Shown here in pieces: positions 24,366 through 34,464 of a stretch of 64,000 bases of DNA. The position numbers were made by a program, and so were the translations under genes. The stretch is taken from assembly GCA_030142905.1 (NCBI GenBank), contig JASJOG010000139.1, forward strand, positions 516,501 to 580,500, given 5' to 3'. The stretch is from Heliopora coerulea. Its lineage: Eukaryota > Cnidaria > Anthozoa > Scleralcyonacea > Helioporidae. Below the pieces are notes generated by a model. It was not told the origin of the DNA and did not search any database. It saw nothing but the letters and a program-made list of their open reading frames with translations. Within the stretch, counting starts at the first letter, position 1, and each line of letters begins with the position of its first letter.

Positions 24366-27300
24366 TTCTAAAATTCATAAAAAATTCATGAGAAAAATAC
24401 AAAAGAAAATCATAACCGTGTCGGGCCTTTATATGTGATAAAGACACATGTGACTTTATGTGTGAAGAAGAAGTTGATTTTTCTTGACTTAGAAAACATA
24501 AATTTCAAAACTTTCTTCGCGAATTAGCGTATTAGTAGGTTTTTCATTTTAGAAGACATCTACAAAACTCGCAGTACGTGCTTTATCGGGATCTAAAACA
24601 CTCGGCTATCGCCTCGTGTTTGAAATATTACAAAAAGCACTCCGACTCGGTTTTTAAATATTACATATAATGTTTTAGTGTTTTTTACTGTTTACTTCCA
24701 GAGATTCCCCTTATTTTCTTGAGTAAATGACTTCATAAGTTGCATAATTGAAAAATGTAATTATCTCTGACTATGGAGCAAGATGAGATGAGAACTAAAA
24801 TCACCATTCTTTCTCGTTTCAAAGGTGTTTGCAAATATGATCAAAATTGAGAAGACGATTGTTTCGTCGCTTTGACACTTTAAAATCAATGAAAGATAGA
24901 TAATTTTTTGCATACTGTGATAGAGAAATAAAATGAGGTCATCAGTCATGTTTATGTCTGTATTCTATTCTAAAGGAACGCGTGAAGAAAATGGTGAACA
25001 AAGAGATGGAGGTTCAACGTCTGCTAGCTCAGGTGAGAAAATGTGTACTACATTTGATATCAGAAATATAATTCAATATTTGTTTGAAAACATCAGTAAT
25101 GTACATCAATATTCGTAGTTTACTGAAAAGAAATATTCTGTGAATTTTGCAAAGAAAGTGATAATCTTGGCATTTGATTTTCCGGGCGGAAAGTGCAAAC
25201 GCAATATAAAGATAAGAGCCCAGTTCGGAATTCTGAAATGTATCGCCATAGTAAAGGAGGCAAGTCGAAAAGTTTTAAAACATGTTTAGTAACGTTTTGT
25301 TGCAACGTGCAACATCTTCAGAGCACAGATTTACTAAGGTGAGAAAAGACATATATGGATCTATAATTACGTACTTCATATAATTACATACTTCATAAAA
25401 TTACACATGTATAGTTTTTTCTCACCTTTGTAAATCTAAACTCTGAGGATGTTGCACGCCGCAACGAAACGTTAGTAAACATGTTTTAAAACTTTTCGAC
25501 TTACCTCCTTTACTATGGCGATACGTTTAAGAATTCATAGCTGGGCTCATATCTTTATATTGCGTTTGCAAAGAAAGCTTTAAGTTTTAAAACCTTTTGT
25601 GCTTAGACTGAACCACATCGAACAGGATAAGGAAAACACAAATTGAATTTTTTGAAGATTAATTTATGATCCAATTTTTGGGATATCGAAATGCAGATGG
25701 ATATACCTGAGACTGTGACCAGGGGAAAGCTATAAATGGAACTCTTGGACAGAGATTATATTATTTGTTTGAATTGTTTAAAAGTCCATATGCAACAGAT
25801 GATGAATTAAGGCCAAGCCATTATTATGCCACCGAAACCATCATAATTATCTAAAGTTTGCGGTTTCTACGCTTCGAGATAATAAATGGTGTATGCGTAA
25901 CAGTTTAAGGGTGTTTCTCATAGTTTTCACTTGTTTTGATACTGTTTTTAAACTGAAAACCAGCTACATTATGAATTTTGCAATTGTCCATTGTGACTGA
26001 AACTGGAAATTTGTTAGCTGAAGATTTCCATCTTAAATAGCGAAGCAATGATCTTCTTACACTGTAATTGAAATTCCTTTAAATTTTCCTCTATCCAAAA
26101 TCTTGAAAGAATAAGGTTGATAGGATTCGCAATTGCTAGAAAATACAAATTGGTAGTCTTTGTCATGCCGGTTAGTGGGCGACTGTCATTATGAAAAAAG
26201 AGTAGCAAGAAACTAGGTGGCATGAAATAAAAAGTGACAAACTAACATAATTCAGTTGGATTGAATAGCTTTTTATGGTAATTACAGCACAAAAACCAAA
26301 CAGTGATTTGACGTTGGATATCCCAGATGGACCTAGCTCTGTTAACTCAGGTGAGAAAATGTATCCTGCAGAACGAGTGCTCTATAAATCATCACAAAAA
26401 ACAAAGTCTTAATGCCCGTTTGCTTGACACAACTGTCGTATATGATAGTTCGTTTTAATGCGGACGAGTTGCTCTAAGTCGTTTCGGAATGCATTGCAAT
26501 ATTACCTCCGAAACGTATGCAAGAATTGTGCCCTTGTGACAATTTTATATAAGCTAAATAGTGGTAAGCAAACGAGTTGGATCAAATTAGTAGAGGTAAC
26601 CAAAAACACACTGTATTCAGCAAGGCGTGTGCTCTCCTAATGTATTCATCTTCTAGACCAGGACCGAAGGCCTGAGAAGGCTAGGATAGTAATCTCGACA
26701 TCCTGGGGTCCCACTGTGAACAAGATGACTGTGGGGACAAAATCTCGTTTTACGTTTGTATGTTTACACATTAATTAACCAAATTACACAAATTTCCAGG
26801 TTTCGTACATCGCGATTAATGAAAAAAATAAGAACATTTGAAATATCATTGCAAGTTTTTAAATGTATTGTTTACGAAGTGTTTCGGTTTTATCACCAGG
26901 AGAAACTCATAGGTTACTAGATAGACCTTACTGCAATGAAATAAGGAGATAAATTGGCATAGCATCATTAAAATGTTAAGATGGCCGCAATGGGATTTTT
27001 ATATTTCTAAGGTTTTCTGGAAGAACGTGTGGCACACCTTTTTACGAAGTCCCCTTTTCAACTCGGAATCCACTTCGGCCATGAAATCTTGAGTATCACC
27101 TAACTGTTGATTGAAAATTGGCTGTTTAGCTCAGTAGAAATTGAACTTTAGTAGAAACTTTTTGCATATCATACACTTTCAAAACGTGTCTCTGCAAAAC
27201 AAGTGGTGTATTGAAACTCTTTTGGATACTGCATATTGCACACAAAGTACAAGAACAGCAACTCCAATGCCTTGATTATGCCTTCAGTCACTATCAGTAC

Positions 27301-30300
27301 ACCAATTTTTCCCCAGCCACAAAAATTTCAAATTTAACATTTCTCATAAAAAAGAAAAATTGTAATTGTTTAAATAATTTTTCCCCCTCGAACTCAGGTA
27401 TTTTTTCCTAGGGAAAATGACAAGAAAATTTGTCAAGATAAATAAATAAATGTTTCTTAAATCCTTTTCTCAAGATCATGTTTCTCGCTTGTCAAATGGA
27501 GGTGCAGATTACAAAGTCATTGTCAAATCGAATTTGACAATGATTTGCAATAAAGTTGAAATGTCATCGCAATCATTCGTCGTCTTGTTATTAACTCATA
27601 TGTTGGGTTTTCAAGATGTCATTGTTTTTCGGGATTTGGTTTTTACTTTATTTCATAAAATTGTCTGCTGGCACCGGATACTGGGTATCTTGCTTCACCT
27701 GTAGGGGTCTTAGTGTCTTGTACAGCCAGCCAGTATTCATCTCAGTGGAGATCAGGATTGACTTTCTCCTCAAATGCATGCTATCTCCACTCCATATCAA
27801 GCTTGTTGACATCAATAATATTGCTAAGGTAGAGCGGCTTCAGGTAGATTCTTCTTAATGAACTAGGCGTGATAAAAGCAGCATGGGAAGGCAAGAGGCA
27901 CTGCACAATTTCATGTACTTCTGTCTCTAAATCGAATCTTCTTCGAATCTGCTGTATACTTTCGATAAGAAAGTTTTTACAGTCCGTTAAAAACTTTTCG
28001 ACGTCTTCTTTCTTGGCTCCGTCCTCAGTTTCTTGACAAGTCGCTGAAGCTTCCAGGCTAAGGTAGGTCTGACGTATAGGCACGTGGTGTTGAACGTCCG
28101 CAAGATCGAGGTTCTTTGGCTGCGTTGTCTTCACTATACTAGCTTTCATAAAATCACTTGCAATCGGTTTGAGGAGGACTGCTTTAGATTGTGAAGATGT
28201 CACTCACTCTGGGAAAGTCGATTAAATGCGTTGAAACGCTCGAGTTGAAAACTTATGAACTGTAGATATGTTTGGATAAAACGATTCTGGAGTGAGGCTA
28301 AAATACGATCGTTGGAGTGAGATGGATCTTCATTGGCAGCCAAGATAAAATAGTGTGTCAAGGCTTCGTACTGTTCGAGAAGTCGGTTGACGCATTCTTG
28401 TAAAGAAAGCCAACGTGTCTATGCGGGGGACAACAGCTTAAATGAATAAGCGCCGAAAAAGGCCTGTAACTCTTTATAAACGTCCTGCCTTTTTGATGAA
28501 CGATGGAAATGGGCATATACATCTCTGCACAGATCCTCCACAATTTTTGGTGACTTCAAAGCGGCTTGCGATGACACCATCATGTGGAAAGCAGCATCTT
28601 GTGGAAAGAGAGAGCGAAGCAGTTCGACCACGTCCTCCGAAATGATAAAGATAAATTGTGCTGTGCGCTAAACGCATGCAATTTCACTTCCATGGAAGTC
28701 GTAGCCTCAGCGCTTGTTGCGTGATTCACTATTTGATTGAATTAACTCGTAGCTGCCGTCTTGATTTTTTCTTGATGCTTTTTGCTGCTCGCATGTCGTT
28801 TCAGAGCAGTTTTTGAGCAAGTGAGCGTTTTCTCGCAAATTCTACAGTACAGCTTCATTCTCTTATCGTTTCCCATTCTTTTAACAAGCCAGCTTTTGAA
28901 CTCAGCAAGTTGTAACCAATTGTCCATAAAGGGCTGTTCTCGTGGTGGGTGCTTACGTGTTTTTTGATGTCGTTGGTTTACTATGGCTGTGAACATCTTC
29001 AGCTTCAAAGTCTGATAGCGACGTTTCCTCACTATCCATGTTTCACTATTTTATTACATTTTAGATTAGATCATTAGACTAGAATGAAGTCGAAAAAAGA
29101 ACTCGAAAAGTTAAAATATTGTAATTGCGTAAACATCGGAGCGTAGGAAAAGCGTGGGCGCATCACGTGACCGTACTATTAAACAGGTTGATTTTTGTTG
29201 TTGACGTAATATTATTGATTTATATGATTTATTTAAATCACTGTTAAAGTGTTCTTGTGAGGTGAGTTCTAAGACTAAAGCTGTGGTGGCTGTAGTGCAT
29301 AATCTTGTCAACTTATGAATAAACAAACTATAGAAAACCTGTGCTGTTTCCACATTTTCAAATATTGAGGATTTCCTTCAAATTTTCTTCATATTCTCAA
29401 AGTTTCCCTCAAATTTCCTTCAAAATTGTATATTCTTCAAATTTCATTCATTTCGCAAAAATTTTCTTTTAAAACGAAATTTCCTTCAAAGTGAAAGCCC
29501 TGACTCAGACTTCCAGACTGCCGGCCATGTTGACAAAAATGCTATTTTTCTATGTGTTTAGAGTAAAATATCTGTAGGATTATTTACCCCTTAAAAGCAA
29601 TTTCTGTATCATTTAAATCCTGGAAATGGGTTTAGATTAAAATCAGAACTTCCGCATATGCACTTTAAGTGCCGAGTTTAGGCCTAGTAAAGCAGAACTA
29701 GACGGATGATTTTCTTGGAGTTGTTCATGAGTAAATGCAACCGACGGTAACACCATCAAACTTCGCTTGGGAAAATGTTTCGCTGCAGAAAAAGAATGGT
29801 AATTTTGGCTGCTGACAACTGCCCAAACATTCACATCTTAACTTCAGCACTTCAGATAATATGTATCGAAAATTAATTCCGACGCTGAGAGCGGTTTCAA
29901 GTTCGCAAATCAAAGCTTGTTAAATTGGGGTACTATCTTATGACTTATTTTCAAACTGGAAACTCAAGCTCGTTGTAGCTATGGGAAGGGTTTGAACCAC
30001 TGAGCATCTAATAGAATTGGCTATATACATCATAACTATGAACCATATTTCTATACTATGGAAAATATGCAGTCAACTTTTAGTACTAAAATCGTGAATA
30101 AAGTCGAGAAAGCTCTTAAAAAACAAATAAACATCAAAATTTAGTTAAGAGTTTGGTTCACACTATACAATTGAGCAGTTCGATGAACAGGGAGAGTTCA
30201 TTGTCTTCAAGGCTCTTTTCGATATCTAAAAACCTTATTTTAACTAGTTTCTCCAACCAACTTGTAAAATTCTGACCGTTTTTATACATCATTTCGTGCA

Positions 30301-30876
30301 GTTTTAGGCGCTCGCCTGAAGCATTACGTGCCCTCTAAAAATTTTAACTAGGGGGCCACAGTCCCTCTGTCCCCCTGCCAGTGCGTTACTGATTTGCACC
30401 TGTTATCTTCTCTATTTACGTATCTTCTAAAACAGGTGTAAGCGTTGACATTCACGTAATCATGAGCAATACTTTGACTGAGACTGGTTTCATTTATGCT
30501 TAGCAAATGAAATAGCAAATCCGTTTTTCAATATATTTTGGAAGTCTGGTTATATTTATTTGCCCTATCTTTAACCGCTTTTCGTTTAAAAATTTTGATA
30601 GAACTGCTTGATGAAGAAATTGGTGGAATAGCAAAAAGAATTGGGCGCAAGTGGCAAGGAGTCGCCTTGCGAACCAAAAAATTCCAACGACACGAGATTG
30701 AAGACATGTTTTATTCCAGAGTGAATCAAGATGAATCGTCAAAAGCTGAAGAGATGCTGTCGCGCTACAAAGAGATGGGTGGAACAAGAGAGAATTTGGT
30801 ACTTGTTCTCAATCGCATGAAGCTTTGCGATGTAGCAAAAAAAGTGGAGTCTGGATATTTTGTAGATAATGAATAA
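12373..30876 (+). CDS. PNP/MTAN-like nucleosidase-Death domain protein (six-exon gene model)
   Basis: Exons 12373-12427, 15686-16330, 21721-21879, 24976-25032, 26288-26350 and 30602-30876 join in frame. Every intron is phase 1 with GT..AG borders, giving about 417 aa. Residues about 20-286 resemble the PNP_UDP family (MTA/SAH nucleosidase, nucleoside phosphorylase). Visible motifs are FDVLLITVNDKEFDAA near the start, a GDLLVA strand, GGEMEAEG with the expected catalytic Glu (E231), and KSICDWADG with the expected Asp (D254). Residues 287-326 are a polar Ser/Gly linker; residues 327-417 form a Death domain. In the known family these enzymes cleave the glycosidic bond of nucleosides, and such domains also serve as effectors in fungal NLRs and bacterial NACHT/STAND defence proteins; Death domains recruit partners by homotypic contact. 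An immune or cell-death role is inference. There is no NACHT or NB-ARC module. AATAAA lies about 145 bases after the stop. The start ATG is the first in the first exon; an upstream non-coding exon is likely. Confidence 0.88.
13252..13299. repeat. Three tandem copies of a 16-bp AT-rich unit
   Basis: The unit aaaataatttagyttt occurs three times without a gap. No gene overlaps it apart from the intron. Confidence 0.8.
14245..14595 (+). repeat. Dispersed repeat, copy related to 1340-1685
   Basis: Shared blocks with 1340-1685, in the same order and orientation, include cggtctt..atgaa, aagcctcaaa.ttccct, accaatgtcagtatta and ttttcggtgcaattgtacca. The sequence diverges between blocks, so both are old copies of one family. 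Confidence 0.7.
14715..14939 (+). mobile_element. Small TIR-bounded element containing a tRNA-like sequence
   Basis: Inverted ends read tatgattttatgcgcgttct on the left and the complement agaacgcgcataaaatcata on the right. Between them lies a tRNA-like unit at 14818-14889 with A-box (tagctcaatgg) and B-box (ggttcgattcc). Related units occur at 16689-17090. Confidence 0.75.
14818..14889 (+). tRNA. tRNA-like unit (degenerate, SINE/MITE-borne)
   Basis: A D-arm (GCTC..GAGC) and a T-arm (ACGGG-TTCGATT-CCCGT) are present, with an anticodon loop that would read GGC. The acceptor stem pairs at only 5 of 7 positions and base 33 is C rather than T, so function as a tRNA is unlikely. The Pol III boxes look intact. 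Confidence 0.5.
15686..16330 (+). CDS. PNP-Death gene exon 2: main part of nucleosidase domain
   Basis: The acceptor is cttgtctttag. The exon codes for about 215 residues of an alpha/beta nucleoside phosphorylase-like fold, ending in GGEMEAEG, the Met-Glu substrate-binding motif of MTAN-type enzymes. The donor is gtgaat at 16331. A naive reading would stop two codons into the intron; the exon 3 sequence completes the domain exactly in phase, so the splice is well supported. Confidence 0.9.
16734..16805 (-). tRNA. tRNA-like unit, minus-strand copy
   Basis: The minus strand carries GTCTGTG...CAGGGAC ends (6 of 7 acceptor positions pair if G-T is allowed), a D-arm GCTC/GAGC and a B-box GTTCGATTCCC. 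It is the same family as the unit at 14818 and is probably a repeat component rather than a translated tRNA. Confidence 0.5.
16979..17050 (+). tRNA. tRNA-like unit, plus-strand copy
   Basis: This is the mirror of the 16734-16805 copy, with a T-arm changed to TTCGATTTCCG. The loop would read GGC. It is part of the inverted repeat pair. Confidence 0.5.
17299..17647. mobile_element. MITE with terminal inverted repeats
   Basis: The ends read agggtctgatcatatggagc and, as reverse complement of the right end, aggggctgaccacatggagc. The interior is rich in short GGTTAACCGG-type palindromes. There is no coding capacity. It lies in intron 2 of the PNP-Death gene. Confidence 0.75.
18402..18452. repeat. 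Short (atgtaa)n tandem tract
   Basis: Imperfect hexamer copies of atgtaa lie inside intron 2. They create a spurious open frame of VNVNVN residues. Confidence 0.7.
18887..19318. mobile_element. Foldback (fully palindromic) element, TACACCTTTTGCTG family
   Basis: It begins tacaccttttgctgttcatt and ends with the inverted form. The two halves are reverse complements with almost no loop, meeting near 19098-19106. Landmarks on each half are tttgcat..aaggcatt and caccattc.ctac. The same 430-bp unit recurs at 9664, 48144 and 50718. Confidence 0.85.
20303..20344. repeat. Short perfect hairpin
   Basis: agtactttgacctctttata is followed directly by its inverted form. Copies of agtactttgacct flank it on the left. 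The function is unknown. Confidence 0.65.
21721..21879 (+). CDS. PNP-Death gene exon 3: C-terminal helix of nucleosidase domain
   Basis: The acceptor is tgtcttacag and the donor gtaaaa. The exon codes for GVYSLCDRHKIPWILCKSIC and onward to DWADGSKN, then an Ala-rich helix ending EQTYLPG. DWAD matches the Asp-containing base-binding motif near the end of MTAN-type domains, and the following AAAVSASFVEHVL helix is typical of the family. Confidence 0.9.
21880..24975 (+). other. Intron 3 of the PNP-Death gene
   Basis: No coding exon was recognised. The intron holds the AT and AC microsatellites (24179-24366). Open frames at 22036-22448, 22849-23479 and 23818-24130 carry no recognisable motif. 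Confidence 0.6.
24179..24366. repeat. Microsatellites (AT)n and (AC)n(AT)n
   Basis: (AT)n covers about 24179-24210. (AC)n followed by (AT)n covers about 24314-24366. A weak inverted repeat (tatataactg / agttatata) lies between them. Confidence 0.9.
24976..25032 (+). CDS. PNP-Death gene exon 4: linker
   Basis: A 57-base symmetric (1-1) exon between acceptor ctattctaaag and donor gtgaga. It codes for GTREENGEQRDGGSTSASS, a low-complexity polar linker. The donor context (ctcaggtgagaaaatgt) is the same as that of exon 5. Confidence 0.75.
25195..25570. mobile_element. Inverted-repeat element in intron 4
   Basis: Arms of about 165 bp begin gtgcaaacgcaatataaaga and its inverted counterpart, enclosing about 50 AT-rich bases. 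Both arms contain atcgccatagtaaaggagg and a segment like caacgaaacgtta. No open frame of interest was seen. Related sequence occurs at about 19345-19375. Confidence 0.75.
26288..26350 (+). CDS. PNP-Death gene exon 5: linker
   Basis: A 63-base symmetric (1-1) exon after acceptor ggtaattacag, with donor gtgaga. It codes for AQKPNSDLTLDIPDGPSSVN plus S, another polar linker. Like exon 4 it can be skipped or included without shifting the frame. Confidence 0.75.
27650..29039 (-). pseudogene. Decayed BED/hAT-type transposase
   Basis: Reading on the minus strand from ATG 29039, an acidic start (MDSEETSLSDFEAEDVHSHS) runs, after a frameshift near 28955, into a BED-like zinc finger with YCRICEKT...LKRHASSKKH. 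Later pieces include LSLSLSEDVVELLRSLFPQD-like, SPAHTRWLSLQECVNRLLEQ, then a segment ending NIIDVNKLDMEWR, followed after in-frame stops by EARYPV. This order matches hAT-family transposases of the ZBED/KIAA1586-like group. At least one frameshift and several stops show it is dead. It lies antisense in intron 5 of the PNP-Death gene. Confidence 0.75.
30436..30486 (+). CDS. Possible extra linker exon of the PNP-Death gene
   Basis: A good acceptor (tatcttctaaaacag) is followed by 51 open bases in the correct phase (1-1), coding for GVSVDIHVIMSNTLTET, then G|gtttca, a weak donor. The size and phase match exons 4 and 5, so it may be an alternative cassette exon. Only transcript data could confirm it. 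Confidence 0.35.
30602..30876 (+). CDS. PNP-Death gene last exon: Death domain
   Basis: The acceptor is attttgatag. The exon codes for 91 residues starting ELLDEEIGGIAKRIGRKWQ, with the helix pattern of Death domains: an L..IA..IG..WQ..A segment, then EEMLSRYKEMGGTRENLV, then L.RMKLCDVAKKVESG before the stop TAA. The closing segment is the classic helix 5-6 pattern. Phase joins directly to exon 5. Confidence 0.88.
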
Positions 30877-33791
30877 TGTATGCATTTGGGGAACTATTTT
30901 TTTTTTCAAAATGCTACGTCATATGAATAGGACGTGTCATTGGAATTTTTAACAGCGTCGGCTGAATTTGGACATTTGCAAGGTTTCTGTGTTTAACAAG
31001 CAAAATCATGTCTAGCAAAATAAATAAATGTTTTTTTTACTTTAACTTTTTTACTTGTAATAAAATTCCCCACAATTAGGCGAAGAGAAAATTTCATGAT
31101 ACAACTGTTTGCCGGGTATACCGGCCGATTATTTTTGAGTCAATTACTTTAGCATGGGACTCTGCGGGATATTATCATTGAAGACCGAGAGTCCCCCACT
31201 TGAAGGACAACTGGACTATTTTGCGAGTGTACAACAAGACGAAACGCGCCAGAGACGGGGGCCCCTTTTGCTTACTTGGTAGGTAATTTTTTGGCAATGT
31301 TATAACTAAAACATTTAAAATTGTGCTTGGTCTCTTGATTTGTCGCTTTTTTATAGAGGAAAGTGCGAGGACCAAACGTATGGTCGCGTACGACCCTTTT
31401 AGTTGGCTAAGGGTTAAGGAAGATAAGTTTTGATTTGGCCATTATTGCTGAATAAACAGCAAAATTCTGTCTCTGAAACAGCGACAAAATATGCAACTCT
31501 CTGATTGAATCCAAATAACGCCATGTCAATTTTTATCGTCTCTTTTTGTGTACTCGTATCATGGATTTTCGAGATGATGCTTTTCGGTTTATGTTTTATG
31601 TTCTAATTTTTAAAATCGATTAAAACAACCAACAACCTATCATATTTAGCAGCTTTTTGCAGTTAAATACTGATTTATTTAACGAAAACCAATGGTTATC
31701 ACTGCCCGTTTTCCAAGATTAAATATTGGTTGGGGGTGTAAAACTAAGATTGCTGTCGTTTTATATCACAGGAACTGGTTTAAAATCAAGGAACTCTGGT
31801 ATTCGTAAAAAGGACTAAAACTTGATGGAATTGAAATGCAATTGTTTACTTTTGTACAGTCATATTCGAGTTTTAAAAACGGCCAGCCCCGGTGAGCGGA
31901 CGTTCAGAGGATACAGGTTATTCCGGTGGGAATAACTGTGAAATCTAAGGGCTCATTTACACATGCGATTTTTTGCCTAACGACTGAAATCTTCCCGGAT
32001 GTGCTAAACTAACAAGAGCATCGAGGACGAATTGGAGCGGATCAAAAGAGGATATATGACTGCATGGCTGTGTTGGATTAATTGCAAAGAACAGGATGGC
32101 AATCGCAACATACAATATCTGACGTGTACACGGGCCTATCAATCCACTTTTCTTAGTGCAGAAGCTCTTTTGTTTAATAAGGAGTCCCTGGGTAATCTTG
32201 TTTTCGGAATAACTTTGCACTGTACAACAACCATCAAGGGCGGCGGAAGCGATAGAGCAGTGGGGCATTCGCCCCCACAAAACCTAAAAGGTGGGGGCAT
32301 ATCCCCACGAATTGTGACAATGTCCCCAACCATTTTACCAAAAAGCAAAACCTTTATTGTTCTCATCGTTAGCCGTGCAAAGCATTCGAATGCGAATTGA
32401 GCTATTTTCACCAGCAACAGGCCTCTGAAAACCTGAAATACATTCAACTAATAAAATAAAGATGAAATGCAGTGAATTTTGTTGCTGTTTCGCGCAAGAC
32501 TCGCCGCGGTGTAGACTAAAAAACTAACGTGTTTGTAAAAAAAGATTAGAGTTAATGGAAATTTAAAATTACAAAAAATTCAATGCATAGAATTAATACA
32601 GCAGCACGCCTTAAAATTCGGAAAATGGTGCGTTTTAGGCAGTGATCCCAGAGTCCCCCATGATTTCTTGAGTATTTGGACCTCATGCTTACAAGACTCA
32701 AACAGTTCCTCCGCCATTGACAACCATCAATGCTAATAATATTAATGCAAATGGAAACTAAAGCAACTATTAATGCAAATAGAAACCCTTAGAGCCTCAC
32801 GTGGTACCACCACGTATTGTTTGCAAGTTGCAGCTTTTCCTATTGCTATAAGAACTCCTTTGCTATCGCGTGGGCTCTATCTGTGGATTTAATTCCTTTG
32901 TCGATGATCAGTTCAGTCAAAGACGTTTCATCCTCACGCTGTTGTTGAACCATCAAACAAACAACTCTGTATGCTTGGTCACCTTACTCGCCTGAATTCT
33001 CCCCGACAATTCACTGACAGTTAGGCTTCTTTTTGTCCAGACCTTTCCCTTTCCCGCTGCCCTTAAGACGCCACCTTTCCCTTGAAGCAATCGCACTGTC
33101 GGTATTCGTTGGCTTGAAAGTTCGTGCTGGTTTGGGTAGTGGAATGCGTCATTGTCTTCTGCCATGCATACTTACAACTCACAAACGCTATAATGAGCGT
33201 TGTGCCTGTCAGTGATATTAACTTTAGCTACACGTTTCATGCAGACATGGAACACCTAGACATCGATTTCTTTCCGCCAACTTGGCCACCGTATGGTAAT
33301 TTTTGCTACTGTGTGTGTTTGCGCTAGAAAATTTAAAGCACACGTCCAAGGGAGACGTCTTTTCATTCCTGGATTTCATATCTGAAAACATTTGTTTCCG
33401 TCAAGATTTACTCCAGTTCACAGCCTCTATTTTGCGATATACCTGTCAATTTTTTTTTCTCAAGTCAATCCATGTTTGCAGTCAGGTTGCATAGATGGCT
33501 TCATGAGCGTCGGCTTCGTTGGGCAAGGGGAAATTTTGCCCACTTGGATTTACCCGAGAATGTACCTACAGACTATACATTGATAATGATAAATTGGTTG
33601 TACAAAGTTGGTTGGTTGTGAGTGATCTCAAAGAATTCCAACGTTTCGAGCAAAGGCCGTTCGTCAGAGAAAGAAACGTGTTCTGATGGATCAAAAAATC
33701 TGATCAGATGTTCTTTAGATTAGTGCCGGCAGCTACCAACCTTTGAACTGTTTACATTACATTATTGTTCTTAGCTGTACTAATAGCGGGT
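30877..33791. other. 3' flank of the PNP-Death gene and intergenic sequence
   Basis: AATAAATAAATG near 31020 is a possible polyadenylation signal. A G-rich patch at 32235-32310 (gggcggcggaagcg, gtgggggcatatcccca) resembles a hAT end without a partner. The minus frame 32953-33165 (MAEDNDAFHYPNQHELSSQR) is of unknown nature. Confidence 0.45.
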
Positions 33792-34082
33792 TATCGTATT
33801 TATTCTATTAAACGCCCTGGGCGTTTATTTAAAAAACACACTTTTAGAAGGAGGCGTCTATTAGAAAGAGGCGCTTGTTAGAGAGGGCCGTTTAATTAAA
33901 AAAGTTTAACTTCGTACAGATAACAAATGCATTACCCTCATACAGAAATCAATATGCACAAACTTCAAACATATGCTGTTCAAACGCGAAATGCGGCAAA
34001 ATAGATCGCGTTTTTAAATATAATCAGTCATTGTAATATGAGAATAAAACCAAAATTTTTACGTCATGTAACAACAAAATGT

Positions 34083-34464
34083 TTACACAATGTCAATGTT
34101 AATTATGTCATCGTCTTCCCCCTCGTTGTCTACTGTATAATTTTCATCTACAGCATCTTCAATGTCAGATTCTGAGAAGTCTTTAAAAGGGTCTGGCCGT
34201 TCGCATTCCGTCAAGACCGAAAGCTGCGACTGAAGCTGCGTCGCACAAGCTGCACATGGCTGATCTCTCTTAAAGCAATGAATGCAGCTATCCTGAGATC
34301 CGTCAACCGGAAGGTTAAGCGCACATGTTTTGAATTATTTTGAAATCATTTCCGTGGACAACTGCGCCCACGCTTCAAGAACCCATTGGATAATGGTTCT
34401 TCTTGTTGGCGGCCTTCATATTTCCACCAAATGTAAATTGATGAACGCCCTCGCACATCCACTC
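34083..34464 (-). pseudogene. Tigger/pogo-like transposase, C-terminal part
   Basis: Directly after the reverse transcriptase fragment the minus strand reads VYEWMCEGVHQFTFGGNM, then KAANKKTIIQWVLEAWAQLS, then TEMISKSFKTCALNLPVDGS, a Cys pair region, and an acidic tail ending DEDD-rich with stop at 34083. This is the usual tail of pogo-type transposases (YEEWM..QWI.DAW..I..E.I..SFK.C.I). It is in a different frame from the end of the RT. About 75 residues of the catalytic core, expected between the two halves, are absent. Confidence 0.83.

Larger units (their letters stand above)
26351..30601 (+). other. Intron 5 of the PNP-Death gene
   Basis: This 4.25-kb intron contains an antisense hAT-type transposase pseudogene (27650-29039) and the possible cassette exon at 30436-30486. 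The remainder shows no recognisable coding sequence. Confidence 0.6.
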
